A DNA stretch of 48,505 nt from an uncultured Chthonomonas sp. (GCA_903919615.1 CAIXIX010000281.1:1-48505), one strand, 5' to 3'; numbered from the stretch's first letter, positions 17,045 to 26,547 are shown. The notes: generated by a model from the sequence alone, not told the origin. Program-made: numbers and translations.

Positions 17045-18742
17045 TTACGAGGAGGTCTTCATTTCGATCCACCCCCGGAGGCTGTTAATAAACCAGAGTC
17101 GGCTGCATGAATTCAGCATGTTCTCACTTATTACTGCCTCGCGAATTAATCCCGAATCAATCGAGCGCTTGCGCTCAATTCCTGGTAAGAGCCCGCACGA
17201 AAGCGCAGGTGTCAGCAGATCTCCATCAACCTCGATTACGAGGCTGCCTCGAGTAAACTCCGTTATATCACCGAGTTCATTTTTCAGCAGCACATCGAAG
17301 TGTGGACCACGTTGGGAGTAAGCGCGATCATACGTATCTCTCGCTGAAATTTTATGATAGAGCAGTGCGTTGTCACTACGAACCGCAATCCTCGACATCG
17401 TGTATGTTTGGGGCGATGTAATGTCGAGATGTGGCTGGATATTGATATGCATGCTCCCCGCAGCGGAGACAGACACGCGAACTCTCCACAGGCCAGAAGG
17501 GTGCATCGCAACCTCATCGGTGATGAGCTCGGTTAGCTCGCTCGAATCCAGTTTCCAGCCAAAATACACGGCGCTGGCTGCTAACCTTTCAACATGCAGA
17601 TCGAAGTGACGAATCGTTGCATTCTCAAGGCGCATGGTTTCAAAAAGGTCGAATGTCGGCACACGATTTGTTAGAAATGCGGCCTTGCTTAGTGCCTCAT
17701 CATACTCGGCCGTGTCGCTTGAATCCCAGGTTATGCCCCCGCCGATACCTATACTTCCGTGTCCGTTCTGTCGGTTAACGGTTAGGGTACGTATTCCGAC
17801 ATTGAAGCAGCAATCGCCACCGGGGCTTACAACACCAATCGCCCCACAGTAGACGCCACGCGGTTTTGATTCCAGGTTGGCGAGGCGATGCATTGCCGCG
17901 ATTTTCGGCGCGCCCGTTATAGAGCCGCACGGGAATAAAGCCCTGAAGAGATCCAACAACTCCGTTTGCGGGGCCGCTTGCGCAGTAATTGTCGAGGTCA
18001 TTTGCCACAGCGAAGGGTACCGTTCAGCGGCAAAGAGATGCCGAACGATAACGGTTCCCGGCACTGCGACGCGGCCGAGATCATTTCGCAGAAGGTCGAC
18101 AATCATCAAGTTTTCTGCCCGATCTTTTTCCGAATCGAGAAGCTTCTGGCGCTTTGCTTCATCTTCTGCGGACCATCGGCCTCGCTTCATCGTGCCTTTC
18201 ATCGGCTGCGTCGTGATGAAGTCGCCCTGTTTCTTGAAGAACAGCTCGGGTGAGAAGGAGAGGATGCAGTGGCTATCTGCCTGCAGGTACGCCGCATAAC
18301 CACACTGGCTGGATCTAGAGAGCTGCTCATAAAGGTGCAACAGGTCGCCTTCAACACTTAGATCCAACATAAAGGTGAAGTTCGCCTGGTAGAGATCGCC
18401 TGCAAGAATACTGGATCGAATTTCTGCGACTGCCTTGCTGTATTGGTTTGTCGTTATGCTTGCCGAAGCAATTAAACAGGACGATCCCCGATTTGACTTG
18501 AAGTGGCCCGAACACGACGGTTTGTCGAAGATGCCAAACCAAACAAGAGGAAGGTCTGGCAGCTCCAGGGCGGGCATTGCGGGATCGAAGGCGTGCGCTG
18601 CCTCGTAACATACAAACCCGGCAGCATATCGCCCCTCATTCGTTTCTCGCTGAACCTCTTCGAGAGCAGGCACGACCTCGTCAAGACGAAATGCGGCTAC
18701 GATTCGCATTGGCGACTCAAAATAGCTCGAAGTTGCCCCCAA
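17045..18742 (-). CDS. pabB: aminodeoxychorismate synthase component I fused to aminodeoxychorismate lyase (PabB-PabC)
   Basis: Bifunctional folate-pathway enzyme making 4-aminobenzoate from chorismate. Residues 1 to about 345 are PabB (chorismate-binding): GRYAAGFVCYEAAHAF, DLYQANFT, TTQPMKGTMKRG, DRAENLMIVDLLRNDLG, FPCGSITGAPK and GIGGGITWDS. From about 350 a PLP-dependent lyase domain follows: FDLFETMRLENATIRHFDLHVERL, the Schiff-base Lys in LLYHKISARDTYD, and GDITEFTRGSL. The start is unclear. The TTG at 18742 gives a protein beginning GATSSYFESPMRIV, but family-like sequence (RLRFDFSGDQA) continues in frame upstream to about 18778, where the only start-like codon before the stop at about 18850 is CTG. 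The upstream M1 peptidase gene ends about 40-75 bases before. Cytoplasmic; partner PabA is not in the window. Confidence 0.92.
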   Translation of the reverse strand: MGATSSYFESPMRIVAAFRLDEVVPALEEVQRETNEGRYAAGFVCYEAAHAFDPAMPALELPDLPLVWFGIFDKPSCSGHFKSNRGSSCLIASASITTNQYSKAVAEIRSSILAGDLYQANFTFMLDLSVEGDLLHLYEQLSRSSQCGYAAYLQADSHCILSFSPELFFKKQGDFITTQPMKGTMKRGRWSAEDEAKRQKLLDSEKDRAENLMIVDLLRNDLGRVAVPGTVIVRHLFAAERYPSLWQMTSTITAQAAPQTELLDLFRALFPCGSITGAPKIAAMHRLANLESKPRGVYCGAIGVVSPGGDCCFNVGIRTLTVNRQNGHGSIGIGGGITWDSSDTAEYDEALSKAAFLTNRVPTFDLFETMRLENATIRHFDLHVERLAASAVYFGWKLDSSELTELITDEVAMHPSGLWRVRVSVSAAGSMHINIQPHLDITSPQTYTMSRIAVRSDNALLYHKISARDTYDRAYSQRGPHFDVLLKNELGDITEFTRGSLVIEVDGDLLTPALSCGLLPGIERKRSIDSGLIREAVISENMLNSCSRLWFINSLRGWIEMKTSS

Positions 18743-18816
18743 AGCTTGATCGCCAGAAAAGTCGAATCGTAACCGCAGCTCGTTCGGCGCTAGGAAACTT
18801 GCTTTGCTGTGCTCTT

Positions 18817-21333
18817 CTACGGCAGCTTCTCCAGAGTCGTGATCTGGTTGGTTATCTGTTTTCGAACTTCGTCAGTAGCCTCATGCGGCAACCGTGAAAG
18901 CAGCGCTTTCAACTCAGTAATCGCTGATTTGTCCTTGCGGGAAACGAAGGCTGCCGCTGCCCGAACGGCAACGGAAATGACGGGCGACTTCAGCGCTTGT
19001 CCGAGCGCTTCCCTGCTCTTTTGATCTGTTGGGTCTAGCCTGCTCATTGTGTCGACAGCGATCAGCTGAAGCGTAACTTCCTGGGTAGGCTGAGCTGATT
19101 TTGCAAGCAGCTCGGGCAGCTCTGGCGCCTTAATCTCCAGCAACAGATTATACGCCGTCGCACGGATCGTGTCACGATGAGACTTCATACCGGCAGCCTG
19201 CAGAAGCACCGGTTTGCTGGATGCAGAGTCCCAAGTTTTTAGAGCGGAGAGCGCAGCATTGACAACGGAATAGAACTCCGTGTCATTCACCAGAGCTTTC
19301 ACAGTTTCAACATCCTGGGGATCTGATGGAAGCGCCGCGAGACCAGAAACCGCCTGAGTGCGCCTGCCCACATCCGGGTGCTTAAGCTGATCGCGGAAGA
19401 AGCCACGAAGCCCAGGTTGTTTCAGCTCGACCAGCCGACTTATAGACCTGAATACTGGAAATTGCGATCTATCCGAACGCAGCGCATCGACTGCGAGCTG
19501 AACGTTTGTGTCCGTGGGAGTACCAGCGAGAATCCGTTCGAGCGCTTCGGAGCGATCGACAGGATTTGGGGCAAACTTCAGAATGTACGGAAGCTCATTC
19601 GAAGTCCAGTGGAGCTCAGGTGTCTCACGCAGAAACCGATGATGTGGATCGAAAAGTACCGCGTCAGGCTCGTGCCCTCCGGTCTCAATCACAAATGTCT
19701 CTTCAGCTTTTGTGATCGTAATCGGCGTTTCGACGAGTTTGCCGTTTTGGATGACGCCAACAGCCAAAGGGATCGTGTAGATCGGAGTGCCATCTTTAGT
19801 GTCCTGGGTCTGCTTCACAAGCAATCGAACGCGCTGATGCTCCGCATCCCAATTCCAGGTGCAATCGATTACTGGATGCCCCGGCTTATAGATCCACTGG
19901 TTGAAGAACGGCTCCATGTTGATTCCGCTCACATCCGTCATCGCCTTGCACAAATCGGCGCTTACGACTGGAGTGTGCTTATTTCGCGTAAGATACAGGT
20001 TTAGCCCACCAAAGAACTGTCGATCACCGAGGTACCGCCGCATCGTGTGAAGGATCGAGCCGCCTTTAGGATACGTATGGCCATCGAACATAGAATCTGG
20101 ACTCGGGTACATGTTCGTGGCAAGAGGGTGCTTGTATCGCTTGCTCTCACCGATGTAACCCTGTATGTCGCCATTTATCTCATATGCATATGCGACGGGT
20201 CCGCGGCTATGCTCGAAATATAGGGCCTCGAAGAAGGTGGCAAAACTCTCATTTAGCCAGATGTTGCCCCAGTCGCGGCAAGTCACCAGATCACCAAACC
20301 ACTGATGAGCCAATTCGTGAGCGTTCAGGCTTGCCATTGGGCGGAAACCATCCCTTGGGTCTGAGAGGGAGCTTTCCGGCAGCGTGGTCGCACTCACATT
20401 CTCCATGCCGCCGCCGAAGTCGTACATAGCGTCTTCTGCATACTTGGGCCACGCATATTTAACGCCAAGAACATCGGAGAAGTACGACAGCATGTCCGGG
20501 GTATCGCTAAAGCTGTAGTCGAGCAGGCTCATATTGCCTTTAGGAGCCACGTACATTAGCGGTACGCCTCGCCATATCACTGTTTTTACGTCGAATGGGC
20601 CCGCGACAAGTGATAGCAGGTACGTGGCGTGAGGCTGCGTCATTTGCCAGTCGAAGGTTCTCGTCTTGCCATCGGCGCTTAGTGTGTTGGATTTCAGAGC
20701 GCCATTTCCAATGACGGTCCAATCGGCTGGTACCGTTGTGCGCGTCTCGGAGGTGGCGAGATTATTTGGATAGTCCCACGTGGGCACCCACTCTCTATTT
20801 AGTTCCGTTTCGCCCTGTGTCCATAATCCTACACGGTTTGGTTCGCCTCCATTGGAGCGAATCCAGTGAAGGCCAGAATCTGCCATGAACCCATTGTTAA
20901 CGCGCTTATCGCCACCCGTGTACTGGGTGGAGACGACAACCGGAACACCAGCCTTAAGCGGTGAAGGAGTGTTGATCTTAAGAATGTCGGCATCATGTGT
21001 GAAGGTTGCTGTTACGCCGGCTACCTTGCACGCATCCACCCTAAGGTTCTTACCACAATGGAGCACCACAGTTTTCAGGCCATCTCGGAAAGGTACGATC
21101 GTATTCTGCGCGACTCCGAAGATCATCTTGTTCGGATAATCCACTTTGAGATCCAGCAGTATGTTTTTCAGGTCGTACTCCCGATCCGGGGCATAGTGCA
21201 CGGATGCGGATGGCGGAAGAAATGGGTTCGGAGCCTGTTGCGCGATTGCGGTACCGCAAAAGGAACTGGCTAGAAAGAAGCTGGCTGCAAAATGGAACCT
21301 GGACAATGGCGGAAACTCCTGAGGTGCGCACAC
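18817..21333 (-). CDS. secreted M1-family zinc aminopeptidase with HEAT-like C-terminus
   Basis: Metallopeptidase of family M1, 838 residues, removing N-terminal residues from peptides. A signal peptide (FAASFFLASSFCGTAIAQQ) exports it. The N-terminal beta domain runs to about residue 245; then the substrate-binding GGMENVSATTLPE motif, zinc site HELAHQWFGD (H339, E340, H343) and the third ligand in WLNESFATFFE (E362), exactly 18 residues on. The last 250 residues hold repeated helical pairs with the look of HEAT repeats (LKHPDVGRRTQAVSGLAALP, FYSVVNAALSALKTW), a known M1 accessory region. It is transcribed towards pabB and the cobalt transporter, possibly the first gene of that run. The short gap to the divergent SDR gene (126 bases) must carry both promoters. 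Confidence 0.94.
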   Translation of the reverse strand: MCAPQEFPPLSRFHFAASFFLASSFCGTAIAQQAPNPFLPPSASVHYAPDREYDLKNILLDLKVDYPNKMIFGVAQNTIVPFRDGLKTVVLHCGKNLRVDACKVAGVTATFTHDADILKINTPSPLKAGVPVVVSTQYTGGDKRVNNGFMADSGLHWIRSNGGEPNRVGLWTQGETELNREWVPTWDYPNNLATSETRTTVPADWTVIGNGALKSNTLSADGKTRTFDWQMTQPHATYLLSLVAGPFDVKTVIWRGVPLMYVAPKGNMSLLDYSFSDTPDMLSYFSDVLGVKYAWPKYAEDAMYDFGGGMENVSATTLPESSLSDPRDGFRPMASLNAHELAHQWFGDLVTCRDWGNIWLNESFATFFEALYFEHSRGPVAYAYEINGDIQGYIGESKRYKHPLATNMYPSPDSMFDGHTYPKGGSILHTMRRYLGDRQFFGGLNLYLTRNKHTPVVSADLCKAMTDVSGINMEPFFNQWIYKPGHPVIDCTWNWDAEHQRVRLLVKQTQDTKDGTPIYTIPLAVGVIQNGKLVETPITITKAEETFVIETGGHEPDAVLFDPHHRFLRETPELHWTSNELPYILKFAPNPVDRSEALERILAGTPTDTNVQLAVDALRSDRSQFPVFRSISRLVELKQPGLRGFFRDQLKHPDVGRRTQAVSGLAALPSDPQDVETVKALVNDTEFYSVVNAALSALKTWDSASSKPVLLQAAGMKSHRDTIRATAYNLLLEIKAPELPELLAKSAQPTQEVTLQLIAVDTMSRLDPTDQKSREALGQALKSPVISVAVRAAAAFVSRKDKSAITELKALLSRLPHEATDEVRKQITNQITTLEKLP

Positions 21334-21459
21334 GATGACGACGTAATTATACCGGAAGCAGGCATTACAGACGCCTTCCGCAGCTTAACGTATCCACATA
21401 TGTCTACAATAGGTGAGGTAAACTAGCGTCACAACGAGATTCAAGAGCAAAGGTGATGC

Positions 21460-22875
21460 ATGCAGTTGGACGCAGAGTCGGAAAAACGTGTCGAACCCGT
21501 TTCGGACGCAGAGATGGAGCAGTGTTTAGACATCCTGCAGTTGATCGCGAATAGCCCGGGCGTTGTTCGGCGTAATGACAGGTTTAAAGGACTTATCTCA
21601 AAGATCTACAAGGAATCCAAACGCAACGATCAGCGCGAGGAGAAGTGGCGCAAGCGGCTCGCAGATCGCGACGCAATGGCCTCGACCGGAATGGTTCAGA
21701 TACAGAGGGATGCGATAGCTGCAGCCGCGCTGCCTTCCGGCGACGTTCCTGCAACGCGCATCTTAGACAAACCTGAGAGTTGTTACATCTGCAAGGCAGC
21801 CTACACGGAACTGCACTTCTTTTATCACCTGCTCTGCCCAACCTGCGCCGAATTCAACTATCGGATGAGGGATTTGCACTGTGACCTGACGGGAAGAACC
21901 GCTCTTGTAACGGGCGGCCGGGTCAAAATCGGATTCCAAACAGTGTTGAGGCTTCTGCGCGACGGCGCAAAAGTCATTGTCACTACCCGCTTTCCGAGGG
22001 CTGCCGCAAGGCGTTTCACAGCCGAACCGGACAGTGCGGAGTGGGTACATCGATTAGAAGTTTACGGGCTGGATCTGAGGAATCTCCCAGCGGTGGAGGC
22101 CTTCGCCGATCATCTTTTGCAGGTCGAACCTGCCATAGATATCCTAATTCACAACGCGGCACAGACAATCCGCAGGCCCAACGGGTTCTATAATGAGCTT
22201 GTACGCCAGGAGCTAGTTGGGGGCGAGCCACTTGCGATTGGTGCGCCCACTGCAGTCAAGCAGGAGGCTCCTGCAACACTGATCGTTTCTGACAGTACCG
22301 CACTGTTAAATGGTGCGCTGCCCTCCGTGGTCGACGTGCTGCCAGCAGACCGACTGGAAGACAACGAGGAGCGCGCCGATTCTCGCGATATCAACAGCTG
22401 GCTTCTGCGCCTGGATGAGGTTGGCGCCCCCGAAATGCTGGAGGTGCAGCTTGTCAACTCTGTTGCGCCTTTCGTGTTGAATAGCCGACTCAAGCCCTTG
22501 ATGATGCGTTCGAGTTTTCAGCGCCGATTTATTGTCAACGTTTCTGCCATGGAAGGGCAGTTTAGAAGGCACAAGACTGTGTTCCATCCTCACACAAACA
22601 TGGCGAAGGCCGCCTTGAATATGATGACGAGAACTTCCGGCGATGATTATTCGAAGGACAGCATCTACATGAACAGCGTAGATACAGGCTGGGTAACAGA
22701 TGAAAATCCCGGCCCCAAACGTGAACGCATTCAAGAAGACAGAGGGTTTTACCCTCCGCTTGATATTGTAGATGGCATGGCAAGGATCTATCACCCGATC
22801 GCCATGGGGATTCTTGATGAAGCGACCCCGATATTCGGTCAATTCTTGAAGGACTATGCGCCTTGCCCGTGGTAG
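21460..22875 (+). CDS. atypical SDR-family oxidoreductase with N-terminal Cys4 cluster
   Basis: Short-chain dehydrogenase/reductase-like protein of 471 residues, longer than a standard SDR (about 250). Residues 1-105 are helical and charged; residues 108-129 carry a CxxC...CxxC cluster (C108, C111, C126, C129) of zinc-ribbon style (CYICKAAY ... LLCPTCAEF). The Rossmann part has the cofactor motif TALVTGGRVKIG (151-158), VTTRFPRAAARRF, and ILIHNAAQT. The catalytic YxxxK region reads HPHTNMAKAALNMMTR: the Lys is present but Thr occupies the Tyr position, so classical SDR chemistry is doubtful. An acidic loop (about 285-305) is inserted before the active-site strand. The ATG at 21460 has an AAAGGTGA Shine-Dalgarno sequence. 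Similar Cys4-SDR proteins exist as uncharacterised proteins in bacteria and plants; the substrate is unknown. Confidence 0.85.
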   Translation: MQLDAESEKRVEPVSDAEMEQCLDILQLIANSPGVVRRNDRFKGLISKIYKESKRNDQREEKWRKRLADRDAMASTGMVQIQRDAIAAAALPSGDVPATRILDKPESCYICKAAYTELHFFYHLLCPTCAEFNYRMRDLHCDLTGRTALVTGGRVKIGFQTVLRLLRDGAKVIVTTRFPRAAARRFTAEPDSAEWVHRLEVYGLDLRNLPAVEAFADHLLQVEPAIDILIHNAAQTIRRPNGFYNELVRQELVGGEPLAIGAPTAVKQEAPATLIVSDSTALLNGALPSVVDVLPADRLEDNEERADSRDINSWLLRLDEVGAPEMLEVQLVNSVAPFVLNSRLKPLMMRSSFQRRFIVNVSAMEGQFRRHKTVFHPHTNMAKAALNMMTRTSGDDYSKDSIYMNSVDTGWVTDENPGPKRERIQEDRGFYPPLDIVDGMARIYHPIAMGILDEATPIFGQFLKDYAPCPW

Positions 22876-23115
22876 TTAATAGGCAGATTTGAATTAGAAT
22901 CGGTGATTCGGTAATCTTGTTTCAATGAGCCGTACGGTGTTGCTTAACGGTTTTTTGCGATAATCATCCCATTCCGGTACACTACATTGCGCTTGGCGGC
23001 GATACAGAGATATGGCCGATAAACGCTTCGTTGCGGCTTTAGAGTTAACTGGATTATTGAGTGTTGCTGATTACTTGTCCGTGAGAGACAAGAGTTATGC
23101 CCGGGAGAGTAAGAC

Positions 23116-23799
23116 TTGCTACTTGAATCCGTCGTGCCCTGGGGGCGTTTGGCGAGCGAATATATCAATATGTTTGCGCTCACGCCTCAGGATATGAAAG
23201 GCAGAATACTCGATATTGCTGCTGGTCCGAGCAGTTTTAACGCAGAGCTGACCGGCCAGGGTAAATCCATAGTGTCTGTCGATCCGCTATACGCATTTTC
23301 GGCAGAACAGATACTGAGTCAGTTCAATGCCAATGCCGAGACAATGCTGGCGCTGACTGAGGCTAACGCGGATAGATTTCTCTGGGATGAGTTTAAGAAT
23401 CCGGCTCAGGTCGCGCGAATTCGCCGGCGAGCCATGACGAACTTTCTGGAAGATTTCGCAGCTGGCAAGGATGCCGGCAGGTACATCGAAGGTGGGTTGC
23501 CCACTTTGCCGTTTGATGCCAGCACGTTTGAGCTCGCGCTCTGTTCGCACTTCCTTTTCACGTATAGCGATCAGTTCTCAACAGATTTTCATCTGGAGAG
23601 CATCCGTGAGCTGGCGCGTGTGGCGGGTGAAGTTCGCGTTTTCCCGATCGTTACTCAGTTCACTGGAGATCTTTCGGAACACCTGCCCGTGGCCATGGAT
23701 CGATTACGAGAACTCGGATATGCGGTTGAGGTGCGCAGGGTTGAGTACGAGTTTCAGATTGGCGGCAATCGAATGTTGTCTGTGCGTAAACCCGCGTAA
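23116..23799 (+). CDS. SAM-dependent methyltransferase-like protein
   Basis: Cytoplasmic protein of 227 residues with a class I methyltransferase core. Motif I is ILDIAAGPSSFNAEL, motif II the acidic strand end SIVSVDPLYAF, and LPFDASTFELALCSHFLFTY corresponds to motif IV. The C-terminal strands (VRVFPIVTQFTG ... YEFQIGGNRMLSV) complete the fold. A long helical insertion lies between motifs II and IV. The start codon is a TTG at 23116, chosen because GGGAG sits six bases upstream and the frame has no better start. The methyl acceptor is unknown; similar small proteins are usually annotated only as methyltransferase-like. It is 70 bases upstream of the propeller protein gene on the same strand. 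Confidence 0.8.
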   Translation: MLLESVVPWGRLASEYINMFALTPQDMKGRILDIAAGPSSFNAELTGQGKSIVSVDPLYAFSAEQILSQFNANAETMLALTEANADRFLWDEFKNPAQVARIRRRAMTNFLEDFAAGKDAGRYIEGGLPTLPFDASTFELALCSHFLFTYSDQFSTDFHLESIRELARVAGEVRVFPIVTQFTGDLSEHLPVAMDRLRELGYAVEVRRVEYEFQIGGNRMLSVRKPA

Positions 23800-23869
23800 C
23801 TTGCCCTTGCCATGGCATGAACACACGGAGAATTGGCAGCTAACCTTCTCATAACGAAAGAGCGACTGG

Positions 23870-24964
23870 ATGCGCGTTTGTTTGATAACGTTGGTTTGTA
23901 TTGTTGGTCTAGCGGACCTAACGCGGCCCGCCTACGCTGCTGACGTTGAACACGACCTTTTGCACCGGTCAAAAAAGATCTCTGTATTTGCTCCCGCTGT
24001 GCAGAGAGATTGGATGTGGTCGAGCGATACCACGGCTGTATGCACGGAGGTCGACGCCGGGCAGTCCGCACTTCAACTGGTTCAGTACAGCGTTGCTTCT
24101 GCTAAGAGAAAAGTCTTAACGGCGTTCAATACCAGATATCGTAATTGGCTGGTTGGCCATAAGGCAACTCCAGCCTCTCCCGCAGTCTATGCCTCGTTTC
24201 GCATCTCTCCTAACGGCGAGACGCTGCTGATCTACCCGGCCGCTTACACGTCCATTGGAAATCAGAACTGTCCGGTAGTGGCGGCTCCTGTAGATGGCTC
24301 CACTGGGCCGATTTGGTACAGTACAGGTAAGTTTCCATACAACCTAACCTGGCTAGCGGATAGCAGATACTGGTTTGAGCCAGTGCTCAACGAAGGTGCC
24401 GAGGGCCATTGCCCGAGCAGCCTTGTTATTCGTGATACGGAGAAGCCAGCTTTCACAAAGGTCCTTCCTGAAGACGGAAAGTCGATGAGCGCCGACTATA
24501 TATCGGGCGTTATCAAACATCGTATCGTCTCCATAAATGTAGGTGAAGGCGGTACAGACATGCGCGTGGCGCATGTCACCGTCCAATCAACACTGAACCC
24601 AGCTTCAGTCACCAGGAAAACGATACGACTTCCGTTTGCGGCGGCTTCTGCAGCCATCTGCCCAACCAATGGGCGAATAGCCTGGTTAGTGTACTATCAT
24701 GGGGATCCTCCCGCTCAGACGCCAGCGTCTCGCAAGCGGAAGAAGCTTGTCACAGTGAAACCCGAAGTTCAGAAGCCATCGGCGAGCAAAACCAGCCTTG
24801 CGATATGGGTTACTGACCTCGAGGGGCTACATCCAAGTGAGGTGGGGCATGTTGCAGCGTCGCATGCCAGTGATATCGAACACCTAACTTGGCTTCCAGG
24901 CGGAAGGCAACTTTCGTTCGTCTACCAGGGTGGGTTGTATGTTGTTGGCGTTTTAGCGCGTTAA
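23870..24964 (+). CDS. secreted protein of unknown function, probable beta-propeller
   Basis: Unrecognised protein of 364 residues. The N-terminus is a signal peptide (CLITLVCIVGLADLTRPAYA, cut before ADVEH). The rest is beta-rich with propeller-like blades: MWSSDTTAVCTEVDAG, ASFRISPNGETLLIYPA, LTWLADSRYWFEP, AAICPTNGRIAWLVYY, and IEHLTWLPGGRQLSFVYQGGLYVV. The SPNGETLLI and WLPGGRQLSFV segments resemble TolB/PD40 repeats. Near residue 290 is a low-complexity basic stretch (TPASRKRKKLVTVKPEVQKP), possibly a loop. No catalytic motif is visible. It follows the methyltransferase-like gene closely and is followed by a long gap without genes. Confidence 0.65.
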   Translation: MRVCLITLVCIVGLADLTRPAYAADVEHDLLHRSKKISVFAPAVQRDWMWSSDTTAVCTEVDAGQSALQLVQYSVASAKRKVLTAFNTRYRNWLVGHKATPASPAVYASFRISPNGETLLIYPAAYTSIGNQNCPVVAAPVDGSTGPIWYSTGKFPYNLTWLADSRYWFEPVLNEGAEGHCPSSLVIRDTEKPAFTKVLPEDGKSMSADYISGVIKHRIVSINVGEGGTDMRVAHVTVQSTLNPASVTRKTIRLPFAAASAAICPTNGRIAWLVYYHGDPPAQTPASRKRKKLVTVKPEVQKPSASKTSLAIWVTDLEGLHPSEVGHVAASHASDIEHLTWLPGGRQLSFVYQGGLYVVGVLAR

Positions 24965-25491
24965 CGAGTTCGGCCTGGATTTTTCCGTTATCCTCATGTG
25001 AAACTTCGTTTTCTAAATAGCTTGTAACTATCCATCACCGTCACAATCCAATGTCGTTTCGAGCCTAATTAGTGGACCTCTCCTAGCTCTTCCGGCGTCA
25101 GCGCCTCAACAAACAAACTAACGAACTGCCAAAGCCGGTCATGTAGACCTTTGAGGTGTCGAGCGACTATGAATACCAACCAGCGTTGCGTCATGTTGCA
25201 TCGATGTATGGCTGGGGCGATGAAGAGTTCCTCATGAAAGCGTTGCTTCATCTATGATGGCTATGGTTTTTCAGAAGCCCTGCGCGGTGGAAAACGCTCC
25301 TTGCGCTCAAAGAGGATCGAATCAATGGCGCAGCGGTTCTGCGCATTACCACATTTAACTAGCTAGTCAAGGCTCGATCGGGTGAGATGCCGGAATCAGA
25401 AAGTAACCATTTTCCAACCAGGGTCGTAAACCGTAAATAGGACAAATACCTTTCGTAGAGTTTAATCATCTGTACGCGAACGGAGCTACCA
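24965..25491. other. intergenic region with possible decayed coding remnant
   Basis: About 527 bases between two plus-strand genes. On the plus strand around 25151-25257 a stop-free stretch reads like protein (EYQPALRHVASMYGWGDEEFLMKALLHL) but is bounded by stops and has no start with a Shine-Dalgarno sequence; a further protein-like stretch (LLALKEDRINGAAVLR) follows in the same frame after a stop. This may be a decayed gene. A 60-codon minus-strand frame at 25069-25251 covers the same bases and is no more convincing. No transposon ends or RNA gene are seen. Confidence 0.4.
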
Positions 25492-26406
25492 ATGGCACTC
25501 AAGACACAGTACCTGGGCCGCACCGGCCTGGAAGTGACCCAACTCGGATATGGCGCGATGGAGGTACGGGGTTCCCGCATTTGGGGCGGTCGGCCCGTTA
25601 CAGAGGAGCAGGCTGAGACGATCCTTAACGCCGTGCTGGATGCCGGCATCAACTTCATTGATACCAGCAACGACTACGGGCGCAGTGAAGAGTTCATTGG
25701 GAAATATCTGGCTTCGCGGCGCAGCGAGTATGTCCTGGCGACAAAATGCGGCTGTACGGTTGTGCATAAGGATGAGAACACGGATGAGACACCTCATGTT
25801 TGGACTCGCGAGAATCTTTTCCGCGGCTTACACGAGAGTTTGGAGCGGATGAAGACGGACTATGTTGACGTCATGCAGCTTCACAACCCGAGTGTGGAGC
25901 AGGTTGAGGCGGGCGATCTGGTCGCAGTGTTACGCGAGATGAAGCAGCAGGGCAAGGTGAGGTGGTTTGGCTGCTCCTCGACTCTGCCGCATATCACAAC
26001 GTATATCGAGTGGGGCGTATTCGATACGTTTCAGATTCCCTATTCCGGGCTCGAACGGGCCCATGAAAACGTGATTACTCAGGCTGCATTAGCAGGGGCC
26101 GGCATTATCGACCGTGGTGGCGTCGCTCGAGGCGAGCCTGGTGTAGGGCTCGGGGGAACCGACCGCTGGCAGAAATTTGAGTCTGCCAACCTGGATGAAC
26201 TGCGTGAAGAGGGCGAGTCGCGTACGGCGTTCCTGCTGCGATTCTTGATCTCGCATCCGCATATCCACACCACTATCGTGGGTACGCTGCATCCTGCACA
26301 TCTCCTGGACAACATTGCAATTGCCGAACGCGGTCCGCTCTCTGCGGAGGTCTATGTTGAGGCGAAAAGGCGTCTGGATGCCGCCGACGAAAAACCTGCC
26401 GCATAG
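25492..26406 (+). CDS. aldo/keto reductase
   Basis: NAD(P)H-dependent reductase of the aldo/keto reductase superfamily, 304 residues, cytoplasmic. The catalytic tetrad is complete: D57 and Y62 in IDTSNDYGRS, K85 in LATKCG, H131 in MQLHNPS. The N-terminal QYLGRTGLEVTQLGYGAM is the standard opening of the YajO/GCY-like branch. The C-terminal HPHIHTTIVGTLHPAHLLDN region is the cofactor-binding helix loop, giving likely NADP preference by family but not provable here. The ATG at 25492 has a CGGAG Shine-Dalgarno sequence. The catalase gene follows after 141 bases on the same strand; together with the DUF5661 and hydrolase genes it makes a plausible redox-stress cluster. Substrate unknown. Confidence 0.94.
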   Translation: MALKTQYLGRTGLEVTQLGYGAMEVRGSRIWGGRPVTEEQAETILNAVLDAGINFIDTSNDYGRSEEFIGKYLASRRSEYVLATKCGCTVVHKDENTDETPHVWTRENLFRGLHESLERMKTDYVDVMQLHNPSVEQVEAGDLVAVLREMKQQGKVRWFGCSSTLPHITTYIEWGVFDTFQIPYSGLERAHENVITQAALAGAGIIDRGGVARGEPGVGLGGTDRWQKFESANLDELREEGESRTAFLLRFLISHPHIHTTIVGTLHPAHLLDNIAIAERGPLSAEVYVEAKRRLDAADEKPAA

Positions 26407-26470
26407 TTAATTTGCCGCAGTGCAATTGCGTTCGAGGAGGCAATATCCCTGCTAAATGGCGGAACATGTG

Positions 26471-26539
26471 TCCCTGGCGAAAGCGTCCGATGTTGGAGCG
26501 CCACAATGTGGCTCCAAATACGTGCAAAGCCGCCAGGGA
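26471..26539 (+). promoter_or_regulatory. leader structure that can mask the katE ribosome-binding site
   Basis: TCCCTGGCG (26471-26479) is perfectly complementary to CGCCAGGGA (26531-26539). The right arm contains most of the katE Shine-Dalgarno AGGGAG (26535-26540). Between the arms a smaller hairpin, TTGGAG (26493-26498) with CTCCAA (26512-26517) and CCAC/GTGG inside, can form. A folded leader would block translation; this is read from sequence, not tested. Confidence 0.45.
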
Positions 26540-26547
26540 GTTCGATT

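Noticed and set aside
22188-22493. 101-codon minus-strand Ser-rich frame
   Set aside because: Antisense shadow of the SDR gene.
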